Shown: positions 9,701 through 18,439, numbered from the stretch's first letter. The stretch is DNA of 64,000 nucleotides from Lachnospiraceae bacterium (GCA_009774465.1 VSNT01000003.1:7664-71663), one strand, 5' to 3'. The notes: generated from the letters alone by a model not told the origin. Numbers and translations are program-made.

Positions 9701-10002
9701 TCATAGAACTCCAATGCCACATTGGCAGGTACTACGTTTTTTCGCAGATAGGTTTCTCCTACATTTCCCACCTTACAGCGCACATATCCCTTTAAGCTGC
9801 GATTTCCTTTCTCATTAGCTGCCACATTGAAACGACGTGTATTAGTCGTAAGCACAAGTTGTACAGCATCCAAAATCGTAGATTTTCCAGCCGTATTTTC
9901 CCCACTGATTAACGTGGAACCATTTACCGATATTCTTTCATTTTCAAAATAATGCCAGTTTACTAATTGAATTCTTGTTAATATCTTCTTCTGATTATCC
10001 AT
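6781..10002 (-). CDS. jetC: Wadjet SMC-like ATPase JetC
   Basis: JetC is the MukB/SMC-like motor of Wadjet. The 1073-residue protein has an N-terminal Walker A (GENTAGKST, about 34-42), two long coiled-coil arms (about 230-460 and 640-800) flanking a hinge-like globular segment, and a C-terminal ATPase half with a signature-like SGSETQ and Walker B IMLLDEAFDKMDD near residue 1010. In characterised Wadjet complexes this motor extrudes DNA loops and activates JetD on small circles. It begins 2 bases after the jetB stop, with only a weak SD (GAAGAA), so expression probably depends on coupling to jetB. The low GC of the operon relative to its neighbours suggests transfer. Confidence 0.93.
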   Translation of the reverse strand: MDNQKKILTRIQLVNWHYFENERISVNGSTLISGENTAGKSTILDAVQLVLTTNTRRFNVAANEKGNRSLKGYVRCKVGNVGETYLRKNVVPANVALEFYEEKGNRYFVIGVHMTSQDEESAVTTKWYAEECRLEDLSFTVDNRPALSDEFRISGKHIRYIEQKNAARDRFKRRLGNLEDKFFDIIPKSLAFKPMDNVKEFINKFVLSETKIDVASLRENIETLSELEYLLERSQKQYSALENILETYERIEKKEHDIQVNDILLMLANKDALHQDLKDIKKEIRLKKQYVESNSQELEMVIQKKTALEKQIIAVNVAIQSNSSNKMIENAERRIQQLEGEISAHNEQEQKLKEQIKKLRIYLQCVSKIQVKIQCLVITDSEVLLLASEKDSKEKSKIIEKLEEFQDSQLEMIRNKHANLQYHMNQLSETINDLQGRLKELEKRKLSFPQQTAALKEAIEKEFERRNIHSSVYILAELLEITDEKWVNAVEGYFNKQKFYLIVEPEYYDVALEVYERKRKQIHTAGIINTKKIPLVDEVNNGSLAYVIKSENRYARAYTNYLLGRVVRCENVNELENHDIAITPQCMLYQGYVVRHINPANYRDPYIGQNAYRTQIVNVRKLLEEKSTERSTLREEIQLYSDVLESEKKFDFTMLKLCINAPAKKAELQRQLAHEKVELKKASNDPSFIQLKIDLGEKKEEKKRIDGNETQLNKENAKLLNQIETAEQIQQGRETALAESIKTLEEKLDLDGIVYQEALEKYNLNRKTKAAKKIAENFAPQKSQFENEKMNLVDRMKGLQYRYNTDFTQDFVVGVSGMAEYREAAFKLRSVEMIRYEEKLRQAKDDCEQIFKSDFLSKMKELIENAKMEFRNLNKALDSIYYGDDSYHFKIGFDKKKEGLYRMITSENNQEGINLWTTAFEEQYKEEMTELFDKLMTKDDNGQKIVEEYTDYRSYLDYDIEIRKKDGSIQRFSDIYGEKSGSETQVPYYVAIAASFYQIYRYGNSVRIMLLDEAFDKMDDERIVSMMEFFNGLDLQVIMATPPAKIEIIGEKVDTVLTAIRVGQSSIVEEYDF

Positions 10003-10004
10003 TT

Positions 10005-10625
10005 TTATTCTTCACTTTCTGACATTACATCCTTATTAACCGCATAATCCTTTAATTTCTGTTCTGTCATTTCATAGTAATCATTCACATTTTCAACTGT
10101 TACAGCCATAATGATGGAAGGATAAATAATAATTCTGGCATCTGCCTGATTTACATCTGTATCTATATTTTGTATCAAATTATACTTCCGAAACAATTTC
10201 ACAAAACCACGTTCCATACCTTTTTCCAGATTTGGTTTTGTTTTAATTTTTAACATAGCATATTTTTCTCTTACCTCTTCCATAATGACGGTTACTTCTT
10301 CTGAAAAAGTTGCAAGTTCTTTTCGTTTTTCAATATAAAGAAGCCTCAGAATCAACAACAAGATACTTTCGTACTTGGTCAGCTCAAGCCTCCCCGTCCC
10401 AAATTGATTCACTAATCCGATTACTCCCTGATCTTCATTCACCTTCACATCATAACCCAGCAAATCAAAATATGGAACAAACATCTCTAAATTCTGTCTT
10501 ACAAACATATAATCCTTTTTTGTATCTTCCTTCTTCTTCAGAAGAAAACATTGATTTAACAGCTTATTGGCTGCAATGCGAAACTTTTCTTTTTGTGCTA
10601 CAGATTCATTTAGTATTTCAAACAT
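10005..10625 (-). CDS. jetB: Wadjet subunit JetB (DUF4194, MukE-like)
   Basis: JetB is the MukE-like kite subunit that joins JetA and JetC. The 206-residue product has the expected size and the paired winged-helix layout of DUF4194 proteins: an N-terminal helical part with the FVRQNLEMFVPYFDLLGYDV segment, then GLVNQFGTGRLELTKYESILLLILRLLY, and a C-terminal acidic tail. It has no catalytic motif, as expected. It lies 8 bases after jetA and 2 bases before jetC, so the three are one translational unit. The call rests largely on gene order plus this signature segment. Confidence 0.88.
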   Translation of the reverse strand: MFEILNESVAQKEKFRIAANKLLNQCFLLKKKEDTKKDYMFVRQNLEMFVPYFDLLGYDVKVNEDQGVIGLVNQFGTGRLELTKYESILLLILRLLYIEKRKELATFSEEVTVIMEEVREKYAMLKIKTKPNLEKGMERGFVKLFRKYNLIQNIDTDVNQADARIIIYPSIIMAVTVENVNDYYEMTEQKLKDYAVNKDVMSESEE

Positions 10626-10633
10626 GACTGCTC

Positions 10634-12028
10634 CTATCTTCTTATTATTTCAAATAGTGGGAATTCATAGCCTAAACGTTTTACCCTCTTATCAGTACGC
10701 TTTATTTCATAGTTGTTTGCATGATTTCCCGAATAAATACTGATATAAATTATTCGTATCAAATCCCTCTTAGTCTCGATGGGGATTTCTTCCACAGACA
10801 TTTTCTCTTTTCCTTCCAACAGAGAAACCACATACTCATTTATATTTTTTCGAGAAAAACGAGTTCTGTTTTTCATTCTAAGTGCTTCTTTATACAACAG
10901 TCGTTCTTCTTTCGACATTGTAATATTTCCTGACATGTCATCCACAACACTATTCTTTTTCATTACCGGAATTGTCCGCAAAGATTCCGGTGAAATGTAG
11001 CTTTGGAAATATACACTGCAAGTTTCCGCTAATTCTTCCGAAACTTCTTCATTCATCAAACTGTCTTTATTCATTTCCTCTGCTAATATATCTAAAACAC
11101 GCGAAAGCTTCCCCTCCATATTGTTTCCGGTTGCCAGCTTAAACCGTGCACGCATTACCGCATTCTTCATATATTTAGTATGTTTTAAATCAATTTCCTC
11201 AACAATTTCATCCAACCTGTAAAACATTGACTTTACATCCAGCAAATCCCTTACAATAGCATCATATGCCTTATCAGAATCTGCTTCCTGTTCCACTTCC
11301 ATATATCCTGCCACAGCCCGTTCCATAATACCCGTACTCTCCAGAATCTCGTCAATTTTCTCAATAATGGAACTTCGAAAATAAGAGATGTTATCACTGG
11401 TTTTCATACGCAAATACGCCTTCGAACCAATATTTTTATGGTACTCAAAAAAATGATCTATAATATCGGATGCGCTCATTTCATTCGTCTGCTTATCCAT
11501 ATGACGCTTAATACTTACATTAAGTTTCTTTAACTCAGAAATCAATCGTTCCGTATTTTCCTTTACACCTTTTATAATCAGTTCATAAGGTTTTGTGTAC
11601 AAGTCTTTATTCTGAAGACTCGCATGAATCTGCGAAATAATCCCCTGATATTCAGCCTCCTCCTCGCGAATAATTCGATTCATGCTTTCAATAATCGGAA
11701 TCGCGTACTCGCACAACACCACATTCAACTGATGATTCTTTTCCTGCTCGTATTCTATCCACCCACAAGCCTTTAGCGAAGCAATTATCGCATTGGCTTT
11801 TCCTCTGGCATCACGAATATATGTCTGTTCATCAAACGTCATCTCATTATCATCTGCTTCAAAATATTTTTCCAGCTCTTTAACCACAATTTCCCGATTT
11901 ACACCATATGAAATTTCCGGTTTAAATGAATTAAATATCAATAAAATGCAATCAGCATATTCCATTTTGTATTTGCTTGTAAGTGGTTTAAAAAAATCCG
12001 TGGGTAAAGTTTGAAACAAATTTTTCAT
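10634..12028 (-). CDS. jetA: Wadjet kleisin-like subunit JetA (DUF5716 type)
   Basis: JetA is the MukF/kleisin-like subunit bridging the JetC heads. The 464-residue product begins MKNLFQTLPTDFFKPLTSKYK and matches the DUF5716 (JetA) family rather than the DUF3375 family of type I Wadjet, so this looks like a type II or III system; I cannot settle which by eye. It has an N-terminal winged-helix dimer part (about 1-110), a long helical middle (about 110-330) and a C-terminal winged helix. The start ATG 12028 has TTTGGAGAA upstream. A perfect 14-base palindrome lies just before that SD, a possible operator or leader hairpin. It is first in jetABCD. Confidence 0.88.
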   Translation of the reverse strand: MKNLFQTLPTDFFKPLTSKYKMEYADCILLIFNSFKPEISYGVNREIVVKELEKYFEADDNEMTFDEQTYIRDARGKANAIIASLKACGWIEYEQEKNHQLNVVLCEYAIPIIESMNRIIREEEAEYQGIISQIHASLQNKDLYTKPYELIIKGVKENTERLISELKKLNVSIKRHMDKQTNEMSASDIIDHFFEYHKNIGSKAYLRMKTSDNISYFRSSIIEKIDEILESTGIMERAVAGYMEVEQEADSDKAYDAIVRDLLDVKSMFYRLDEIVEEIDLKHTKYMKNAVMRARFKLATGNNMEGKLSRVLDILAEEMNKDSLMNEEVSEELAETCSVYFQSYISPESLRTIPVMKKNSVVDDMSGNITMSKEERLLYKEALRMKNRTRFSRKNINEYVVSLLEGKEKMSVEEIPIETKRDLIRIIYISIYSGNHANNYEIKRTDKRVKRLGYEFPLFEIIRR

Positions 12029-12050
12029 TGTATTTTATTCTCCAAAGAAC

Positions 12051-12064
12051 ACGGGCATGCCCGT
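12051..12064. promoter_or_regulatory. Perfect palindrome in jetA leader
   Basis: ACGGGCATGCCCGT is a perfect 14-base inverted repeat about 9 bases upstream of the jetA SD. It could be a repressor operator, or an RNA hairpin that affects jetA translation. Function is not known. Confidence 0.4.
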
Positions 12065-12071
12065 CATACCA

Positions 12072-12101
12072 GAAAAGGCAGAGACTCAAATAGTCCCTGC
12101 C
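12072..12101 (-). terminator. Terminator between rsgA and jetA
   Basis: On the minus strand GGCAGGGAC, a 7-base loop and GTCTCTGCC are followed by TTTTCT. The stem has one mismatch. It would end the prkC-rsgA transcript and insulate, or attenuate, the jet operon. Confidence 0.65.
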
Positions 12102-12146
12102 TCCTGTTAACTCGCTCATTTATAAGACTCAAACTAATGTTAGCTT

Positions 12147-13022
12147 TCAATACCTCTTTTTATTTTTCAATTCCTCATACAAAGCCACATAATTTTCATA
12201 CCGGACTCTGCTGATTCTGCCTGCTGCAAGGGCATCCTTTACGCCGCAAACCGGCTCACTTATGTGTGCGCAGCCTCCAAACCGGCAGTTTTCTTCGAAT
12301 TCAGCAAATTCAGGATAACATCCCTTTAAATCTTCCTTTTCCATATCATTAAGGTTTAAGGAGGTAAAGCCCGGCGTATCCATGATAAATGTATCTTCTG
12401 ACAAAGCAAATAACTGGGCATGTCTGGTGGTATGTCTGCCCCGCTCAATCTTGCGGCTGATTTCCCCTGTTTCCATATTTGCTTCCGGATAAAGCGCATT
12501 GATAATCGTTGATTTTCCCACGCCGCTGGGGCCCGCCACCACAGTAGTTTTCCCACGCAGATGTTTTTCTATCTGATCAATTCCCTGCTTTTTTTCTCCG
12601 CTTACAAAAAGCACCTGATAGCCACACCTGTCATAGCTTCTTCTCAGTTCCTCCTGTTCTGTGTCGGTAGCAATATCCTTTTTATTAAAACAGATCACCA
12701 CAGGAAGATTCTGCTGCTCCATACGAATCAGGAATCGATCCAGCAGGTTATAATTAGGATTCGGCTTCACAATTGCAAAAATCAAAAGCGCCTGATCAAT
12801 GTTGGCAGAAGCGGGCCTTACTAACGCATTACTTCTTGGAAATATCTTTACGATATTCCCAAGAAGCTGTTCTTCATCCACAAATTCAATTTCAACATTG
12901 TCACCCACAAGGGGCTTTATTTTATCTTTCCTGAAAATCCCCTTAGCCTTGCATTCCACTAACCCTTTTGCGGTATGCACATAGTAAAAACCTGCAATTC
13001 CTTTTATGATCTTCCCCTGCAT
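12147..13022 (-). CDS. rsgA: Ribosome small subunit GTPase RsgA
   Basis: RsgA is a circularly permuted GTPase that helps mature the 30S subunit and responds to (p)ppGpp. The product has an N-terminal OB fold, then G motifs in permuted order: FNKKD (G4) near residue 112, GPSGVGKSTI (G1) near 163, DTPGFTS (G3) near 215. A C-terminal zinc motif follows, with Cys/His in CRFGGCAHISEPVC. The open frame starts at 13028, but ATG 13022 has AAGAGG at correct spacing and gives MQGKII. It is last in the rlmN-prpC-prkC-rsgA group, the usual Firmicutes order. Confidence 0.96.
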   Translation of the reverse strand: MQGKIIKGIAGFYYVHTAKGLVECKAKGIFRKDKIKPLVGDNVEIEFVDEEQLLGNIVKIFPRSNALVRPASANIDQALLIFAIVKPNPNYNLLDRFLIRMEQQNLPVVICFNKKDIATDTEQEELRRSYDRCGYQVLFVSGEKKQGIDQIEKHLRGKTTVVAGPSGVGKSTIINALYPEANMETGEISRKIERGRHTTRHAQLFALSEDTFIMDTPGFTSLNLNDMEKEDLKGCYPEFAEFEENCRFGGCAHISEPVCGVKDALAAGRISRVRYENYVALYEELKNKKRY

Positions 13023-13042
13023 CCTCATCCTCTTGTTAACAT

Positions 13043-15211
13043 CTATTCTGCTGCAAACTGTACGGGCCTTCTGAGTTCTTTATTTTCAGATGATGCCGGT
13101 ATATCTGTTACCGTACCGTCTTCATTAGTTACAGTTGTTGCTTCTGTAGTGTTTACATACTGGTAAAGTATATAGCCGGTATTGCACTTGATTCCGGTAA
13201 TACTCTGCTGCGGAATAGGAAATGCCGCTGTCTGGGTGCTTAAAAGCTGCGTTCCGTCATCCGCCATCAATGTAACTGTCACCAAAGTGCCGCCTCTGTA
13301 TTTTGGATCTTCCTCCGGTGTGGGCGCTGAAATGCTGTCTGTAAATTTATAGGTTGCCTGAGCAGGCCCTAAACTGATACTGATATCCACCAGTGTTCCC
13401 GCATCCACATAAGAACCTACAGAATAGCTTTGATAACAAACCAGACCTGTTAATTCAGGATTTTCATTGTTCACTGTAGATACTACGCCAAGCTGCAGCC
13501 CTGCTTCTACCAGCATTGCCATTGCTTCTTCTTCACCTTTAGCCATCAAATCCGGCACTCTCACCTTGGCATTTTCCGGCCCTAAGCTGATGCGGATGGT
13601 TATGGTTGTTCCGCTGGGTGCTTTAGAACCAGCCTCCGGTGACTGGGTAATAATATTTCCTTCCTTGATATATTCATCATGGCCTTCCGTCTTATTTACG
13701 ATAAATCCCTTCTGACTTAAAGCGGCCACTCCTTCTGCTTCCGACATTCCCTTTACGTCGGGCACCTCTACCCCTTCTGAACCGGCACTGACTGTAAGTA
13801 TCACATTGCTGCCTTCATCTACTTTAGTTCCGGCCTCCACACTGGCTGACATGACTGTGCCCTGCTCATACTGAGTGCTTTCCTGATATTCAATCTCCGG
13901 TGTCAGACCTAAATTTAAAAGAGCAACTTTAACATCATCTATATTCTTTCCCACCACTTCAATCATTTCAACCTGCTCTTTTACTTCCTGCGTCTGTTCC
14001 TGATTCTGGTCTTCTCCCTTTCCAAAAAGATCAATTTCAAATAATCCTACTGCACTGCCCACCAGAAAAAGTACAATACAGCCTATTAAAATGGCAGCAA
14101 TCACCGCAAGTGCTGTTGTAAGACGTTCTGCTTTCGGATTATAATCCTCCTCTTCCTCTTCATCATCCTCGTAGTATTCTTCCTCAATCTCCTCTTCTTC
14201 TTCGTCCTCTTCTTCCACTACATATCTCTTTTTAGCGTTTCTTTTTACATCCGCTTCCGTCCGGAGATGTATGGCCTCTTCCATACTGTCTCTGTGTTTT
14301 GACTGCTTTTTAATGCGGGCCATATCCCTGTCGCTGATCATTTTGGTAGAGCCTTCCTCATCAGAATTAACCACCTTGACAAAATCCTCATCCGGCGTCA
14401 TCAGTGAGCGCTTTAAATCTGCCACCAGTTCTCCCATAGACTGATATCTCCGGTCAGGACTCTTCTGGCAGCATTTAAATACAATCTGCTCTACGCTAAT
14501 CGGAATTTCGGAAACAAACTCACGTGGAGAAGGCATTTCCTCCTGAATATGTTTAATTGCAATGGCTACCGTTGTCTCTCCGTTAAAAGGAACCCTTCCT
14601 GTCAACATTTCAAACATGGTAACGCCAAGAGAATAAATATCGCTTTTTTCATCAGAATATCCGCCTCTTGCCTGTTCCGGAGAAGTATAGTGAACCGAAC
14701 CCATCACATTTGACGTAATTGTATTGCTGGTAGCAGCTTTTGCAATGCCAAAATCTGTTACCTTTACCTTGCCTTCCTTGGAAATGATGATATTTTGCGG
14801 CTTAATATCTCTATGAATAATATGATTGTTATGAGCTGCCTCAATTCCCATACTAACCTGAATTGCAATGCTGACAGCTTCTTTTACGGAAAGTCTGGCC
14901 TTTTTTTCAATGTATTTTTTTAAGGTAATACCCTCTACCAGCTCCATAACAATAAAGTAGATTCCGTTTTCCTCCCCAACATCATATACATTTACAATAT
15001 TGGGATGCATAAGACCTGCCGCTGCCTGGGCTTCGATCCTGAACTTGGAAACAAAATTGGCATTTTCACTGAATTCCTGTTTTAAAACCTTAACCGCTAC
15101 CGGACGGTTTAGCTTGTGATCTTTGGCCTTGTACACATCAGACATGCCGCCTGTGCCAATCTTTTCCAGTATTTCATATCTATCACCGATTATCATTCCT
15201 ATTTTAACCAT
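13043..15211 (-). CDS. prkC: PASTA-domain Ser/Thr kinase PrkC
   Basis: PrkC is a membrane Ser/Thr kinase that senses muropeptides or lipid II through external PASTA domains and regulates cell wall growth, division and stress. The 722-residue protein has an N-terminal kinase domain: glycine loop GTGGMSDV, catalytic Lys41, HRDIKPQN with Asp135, and DFG with Asp153. A strongly acidic juxtamembrane stretch (about 330-355, mostly Glu/Asp) precedes one membrane helix (about 366-390). Three PASTA repeats (about 415-620) and a C-terminal extension of unknown role follow. It lies 18 bases after prpC, its cognate phosphatase, with SD AGAGG. Confidence 0.96.
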   Translation of the reverse strand: MVKIGMIIGDRYEILEKIGTGGMSDVYKAKDHKLNRPVAVKVLKQEFSENANFVSKFRIEAQAAAGLMHPNIVNVYDVGEENGIYFIVMELVEGITLKKYIEKKARLSVKEAVSIAIQVSMGIEAAHNNHIIHRDIKPQNIIISKEGKVKVTDFGIAKAATSNTITSNVMGSVHYTSPEQARGGYSDEKSDIYSLGVTMFEMLTGRVPFNGETTVAIAIKHIQEEMPSPREFVSEIPISVEQIVFKCCQKSPDRRYQSMGELVADLKRSLMTPDEDFVKVVNSDEEGSTKMISDRDMARIKKQSKHRDSMEEAIHLRTEADVKRNAKKRYVVEEEDEEEEEIEEEYYEDDEEEEEDYNPKAERLTTALAVIAAILIGCIVLFLVGSAVGLFEIDLFGKGEDQNQEQTQEVKEQVEMIEVVGKNIDDVKVALLNLGLTPEIEYQESTQYEQGTVMSASVEAGTKVDEGSNVILTVSAGSEGVEVPDVKGMSEAEGVAALSQKGFIVNKTEGHDEYIKEGNIITQSPEAGSKAPSGTTITIRISLGPENAKVRVPDLMAKGEEEAMAMLVEAGLQLGVVSTVNNENPELTGLVCYQSYSVGSYVDAGTLVDISISLGPAQATYKFTDSISAPTPEEDPKYRGGTLVTVTLMADDGTQLLSTQTAAFPIPQQSITGIKCNTGYILYQYVNTTEATTVTNEDGTVTDIPASSENKELRRPVQFAAE

Positions 15212-15229
15212 TCTTTACCTCTTACATCA

Positions 15230-15964
15230 TCATTCTTTGGCGAATACATCAATTAATATTACTGTAATGTTATCTTTTCCACCATTGTTATTGGCTGCTT
15301 CCACCAGCTTTTTCGTTCTCTCCTCAATTGAAATCTGCTCTTTTAAAATTTCACCGATTTCTTCATCCTCAAGCATGTTGGTAAGTCCATCCGAACACAT
15401 TAAAACAATGTCCCCCGGATTTAACTCTTCATGGAAAAAGTCAATTTCCACTGTATCCATTCCGCCGATTGCTCTGGTAATAATATTTTTGTCCGGATGA
15501 TTCCTTGCCGACTTCCGGTCAATTCCTCCCATCCGTATCATCTCTTCTACCAGAGAGTGATCCCGGGTAATCTGCCTGATTTCCTTATTGATGATATATA
15601 GTCTGCTGTCCCCCACATTGGCAACCTGCAGATAATGTCCCAGACAGGTTGCTGCCACAACAGTGGTTCCCATGCCATAGAGAGTTTCATCCTCTTTGGC
15701 TTTTCTCCTGATCTGATCATTGGCCACCCTGATTGCCTTGCTTAAGATTCTCACAGGATTCTTTTCAAAGCACCCTCTGATTTCCCGAACAATTGTTTCA
15801 ACTGTGCATTTGGAAGCATAATCCCCCGCATTATGACCTCCCATGCCATCAGCCACAATAAACACATTAGGAAGATTTCCTACAGGCTCCTCCGATACAT
15901 ATACGAAATCCTGATTCAGTTTTCTCTTTTTTCCTATATCCGTCACAGAAAAGGATCGTAACAC
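15230..15964 (-). CDS. prpC: PP2C-type Ser/Thr phosphatase PrpC
   Basis: This Mn/Mg-dependent PP2C phosphatase removes phosphates placed by PrkC. The 244-residue protein shows the metal-binding motifs VADGMGGHNAGD (about 38-49), MCSDGLTNML (about 193-202) and GGKDNITVIL (about 228-237), and no membrane segment. The start is GTG at 15964 with a strong AGGAGG. It lies directly after rlmN (10 bases) and before prkC, forming the conserved rsmB-rlmN-prpC-prkC-rsgA cluster. Confidence 0.96.
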   Translation of the reverse strand: MLRSFSVTDIGKKRKLNQDFVYVSEEPVGNLPNVFIVADGMGGHNAGDYASKCTVETIVREIRGCFEKNPVRILSKAIRVANDQIRRKAKEDETLYGMGTTVVAATCLGHYLQVANVGDSRLYIINKEIRQITRDHSLVEEMIRMGGIDRKSARNHPDKNIITRAIGGMDTVEIDFFHEELNPGDIVLMCSDGLTNMLEDEEIGEILKEQISIEERTKKLVEAANNNGGKDNITVILIDVFAKE

Positions 15965-15974
15965 GTTTTACCTC

Positions 15975-17006
15975 CTATTGCAGTGCCTTTTGTCTTCTTC
16001 GCAATTGTCCGCATGCACCGTCAATATCTCTTCCCATTTCCCTTCTAATAGTAACATTTATTCCATTTTTTTCAAGTTTATTTTTAAAGGAAGCAATTTC
16101 TGTACCCTTTGACTGCACAAAATCCCTCTCTTTTATCGGATTTACCGGTATCAAATTTACATGGCAGTTTAAGTTTTTTGTAAGTGCTGCCAGCCTTTGG
16201 GCATCTTCCGGTTTATCATTGACACCGCCAACTAAAGAATATTCAAAAGTTATCCTTCTTCCCGTTTTTTCAAAATAATACCTGCATGCTTCCATCAGTT
16301 CTGCAATAGAATATTTATTGGCTACAGGCATCAGCTCTCTTCTCTTTTCATCAGAAGAAGCATGCAGCGACAAAGCCAGCGTAATTTGAAGCTGCTCATC
16401 AGCCATTTTTCTCATTTGCGGCACCAGGCCGCAGGTGGAAACGGCAAGATTTCTCTGGCTGATATGTAATCCGTTTTCATCTGTCAAAAGCCGGATAAAG
16501 CGCAGAAGATTATCATAATTATCCAAAGGCTCTCCTGTTCCCATTACTACCACATTGGAAACCCTCTCTCCGGTCAAAAGAGTAACTGCATAAACCTGAT
16601 CCAGCATTTCCGATGGCGTCAGAGAACGTTCCAGACCTCCTATGGCTGATGCACAAAAAGCGCATCCCATGCGGCACCCTACCTGTGAAGAAATACAGAC
16701 ACTGTTGCCATGCTTATATTTCATCCATACACTTTCTACCAAAGAACCATCCTTTAGCTCAAATAAATACTTTCTGGTTCCATCTATGTCGGACTCCTGC
16801 ATTTTCACTTCCTTAATGGAAGTATATTCATATTCCCTGCTGCACTTTTCTCTAAGTGAAAGAGGAAGATTTGTCATTTCATCAAAACTTCGGGCCAGCT
16901 TTTGATGCATCCACTGATAAAGCTGCTTTGCCCGAAATGATTTTTCCCCCAGCTTTTCCATTTCAGTTTTCAGTTCTTCTAAGGTAAACGATTTAATATC
17001 CTGCAT
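15975..17006 (-). CDS. rlmN: 23S rRNA A2503 / tRNA A37 methyltransferase RlmN
   Basis: RlmN is a radical-SAM enzyme that methylates C2 of A2503 in 23S rRNA and A37 in some tRNAs. The cluster-binding motif CRMGCAFC (CX3CX2C) follows SSQVGC; the C-terminal segment near GRDIDGACGQLR carries the catalytic methyl-carrying cysteine. The longest frame starts at a GTG at 17027 overlapping the rsmB stop, but ATG 17006 has AGGCAGG upstream and gives the usual start MQDIKSFTLEEL. This places it just after rsmB. Confidence 0.96.
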   Translation of the reverse strand: MQDIKSFTLEELKTEMEKLGEKSFRAKQLYQWMHQKLARSFDEMTNLPLSLREKCSREYEYTSIKEVKMQESDIDGTRKYLFELKDGSLVESVWMKYKHGNSVCISSQVGCRMGCAFCASAIGGLERSLTPSEMLDQVYAVTLLTGERVSNVVVMGTGEPLDNYDNLLRFIRLLTDENGLHISQRNLAVSTCGLVPQMRKMADEQLQITLALSLHASSDEKRRELMPVANKYSIAELMEACRYYFEKTGRRITFEYSLVGGVNDKPEDAQRLAALTKNLNCHVNLIPVNPIKERDFVQSKGTEIASFKNKLEKNGINVTIRREMGRDIDGACGQLRRRQKALQ

Positions 17007-17023
17007 AAAAACCTGCCTTTTTA

Positions 17024-18439
17024 TCACAAATGTCTCAGCTTCGCCAGAAAAAATCCATCAGTTTCATGTATACCAGGAAAAAGCTGTATCATTCCGCTTT
17101 CTCCTTCTTTCTTCAACTCGTCCGGCAGATAAGGAGACAGACTTTCCAGTTTAAATGGATAATTTTGTGTAAACCACTCCGCCATCTTATGATTTTCTTC
17201 CGGATTTATGGTACAGGTACTGTAAATTAACAAGCCTCCCGGCTTTACATACTGCCAGATAACATTAAGCATCTTCCTTTGAAGGTCTTGAAGCTCCTTA
17301 AGCCGCTCTTTTGTTACTTTGTATTTAATATCTCTTTTCTTTCCTATAATGCCAAGTCCTGAACAGGGCAGATCCGCCAGCACCACATCCGCCTTTTCTC
17401 TCAGTTCTTCGTCAAAAATCAATGCATCATGTACAAATGCATCTATATTTTGATATTCCATTCTTTCTATATTATCTCTGATCAATGACACCTTATACTC
17501 TGTCAGATCCCTTGAAATTACTTTTCCTTTTTCCTGCAGTTTCTCAGCAAGGTGCATGGATTTTCCTCCCGGCGCTGCACATACATCCAGAGCTAAAAGT
17601 GGAATATCGCATGTTATCTTATCACCCGTAACATCTATTTCAGTCTGTCTCCCATCTGTTTTCTGCCTGTTTTCTCCTACTCCGCAGACTTCTGTAACCA
17701 GCATACTGCTCACATCCTGAACCATAAAATATCCTTCTTCATATCCAGGCAGATTTTGAATGCCATCTATATTAGACAGTTGAAAAGCATAGGATAAATA
17801 CGGATGGCCATTTACAATAACACCTGTTTTTTCAAGCTGTTTTATCCATTCCTCTATCTGCCTGCTGCTTAATTCTTCTTTTATCCGCACCGACACAGGA
17901 TGTTCCTTTAAAAGTCCCTCCAAAATGTGGGAGGTGGTTTCTTCTCCATATGCATCCATCCACATTTTTACCAGCCATTCCGGCATGGAATACCATACAG
18001 ACAAAAACCTGCATTTTTCCTTCTCTCTGTCCGGATAAATGATTTTTGTCTTATTTCTGGCTATATTGCGAAGCAGACCATTTACAAATCCCGATAAGCC
18101 TTTAAATCCTCTTTTTCCTGCCAGCTTCACTGCCTCGTTACAGACTGCACTGTCAGGAATACTGTCCATATAAAGCATCTGGTATACGCTCATTCTCAGC
18201 AGATTTCTGATCAAAGGTTTCATCTTATCAACAGGCGTCCTGGAAAATTGGTTCAAAATATAATCCATCTGAATCAGTCTTTCCAGAGTTCCTTCTGTCA
18301 CTCTTTTAATGAAAGCTTTCTCTCTGCTTTCCATATAATTATATTTATCCAGAACATCTCTGATTACCAAATGGCTGTAGTTTTCCTTTTCCAGAATTTC
18401 TATCAGCATATCCAGTATCAGTTCTCTCTTATTTTCCAC
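17024..18439 (-). CDS. rsmB: 16S rRNA (cytosine-967-C5)-methyltransferase RsmB
   Basis: RsmB makes m5C967 in 16S rRNA. The 471-residue protein has an N-terminal NusB-like RNA-binding domain (about 1-130) and a C-terminal methyltransferase: SAM loop DVCAAPGGKS, LADLPCSGLG and the catalytic-cysteine segment YSTCTINPEEN. Between about residues 250 and 275 there is a polar insertion (RQKTDGRQTEIDVTG...) just before the SAM loop that is longer than usual. The start is GTG at 18439 with AAAGGAA upstream, 15 bases after the metallopeptidase gene, in one operon. Confidence 0.95.
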   Translation of the reverse strand: MENKRELILDMLIEILEKENYSHLVIRDVLDKYNYMESREKAFIKRVTEGTLERLIQMDYILNQFSRTPVDKMKPLIRNLLRMSVYQMLYMDSIPDSAVCNEAVKLAGKRGFKGLSGFVNGLLRNIARNKTKIIYPDREKEKCRFLSVWYSMPEWLVKMWMDAYGEETTSHILEGLLKEHPVSVRIKEELSSRQIEEWIKQLEKTGVIVNGHPYLSYAFQLSNIDGIQNLPGYEEGYFMVQDVSSMLVTEVCGVGENRQKTDGRQTEIDVTGDKITCDIPLLALDVCAAPGGKSMHLAEKLQEKGKVISRDLTEYKVSLIRDNIERMEYQNIDAFVHDALIFDEELREKADVVLADLPCSGLGIIGKKRDIKYKVTKERLKELQDLQRKMLNVIWQYVKPGGLLIYSTCTINPEENHKMAEWFTQNYPFKLESLSPYLPDELKKEGESGMIQLFPGIHETDGFFLAKLRHL

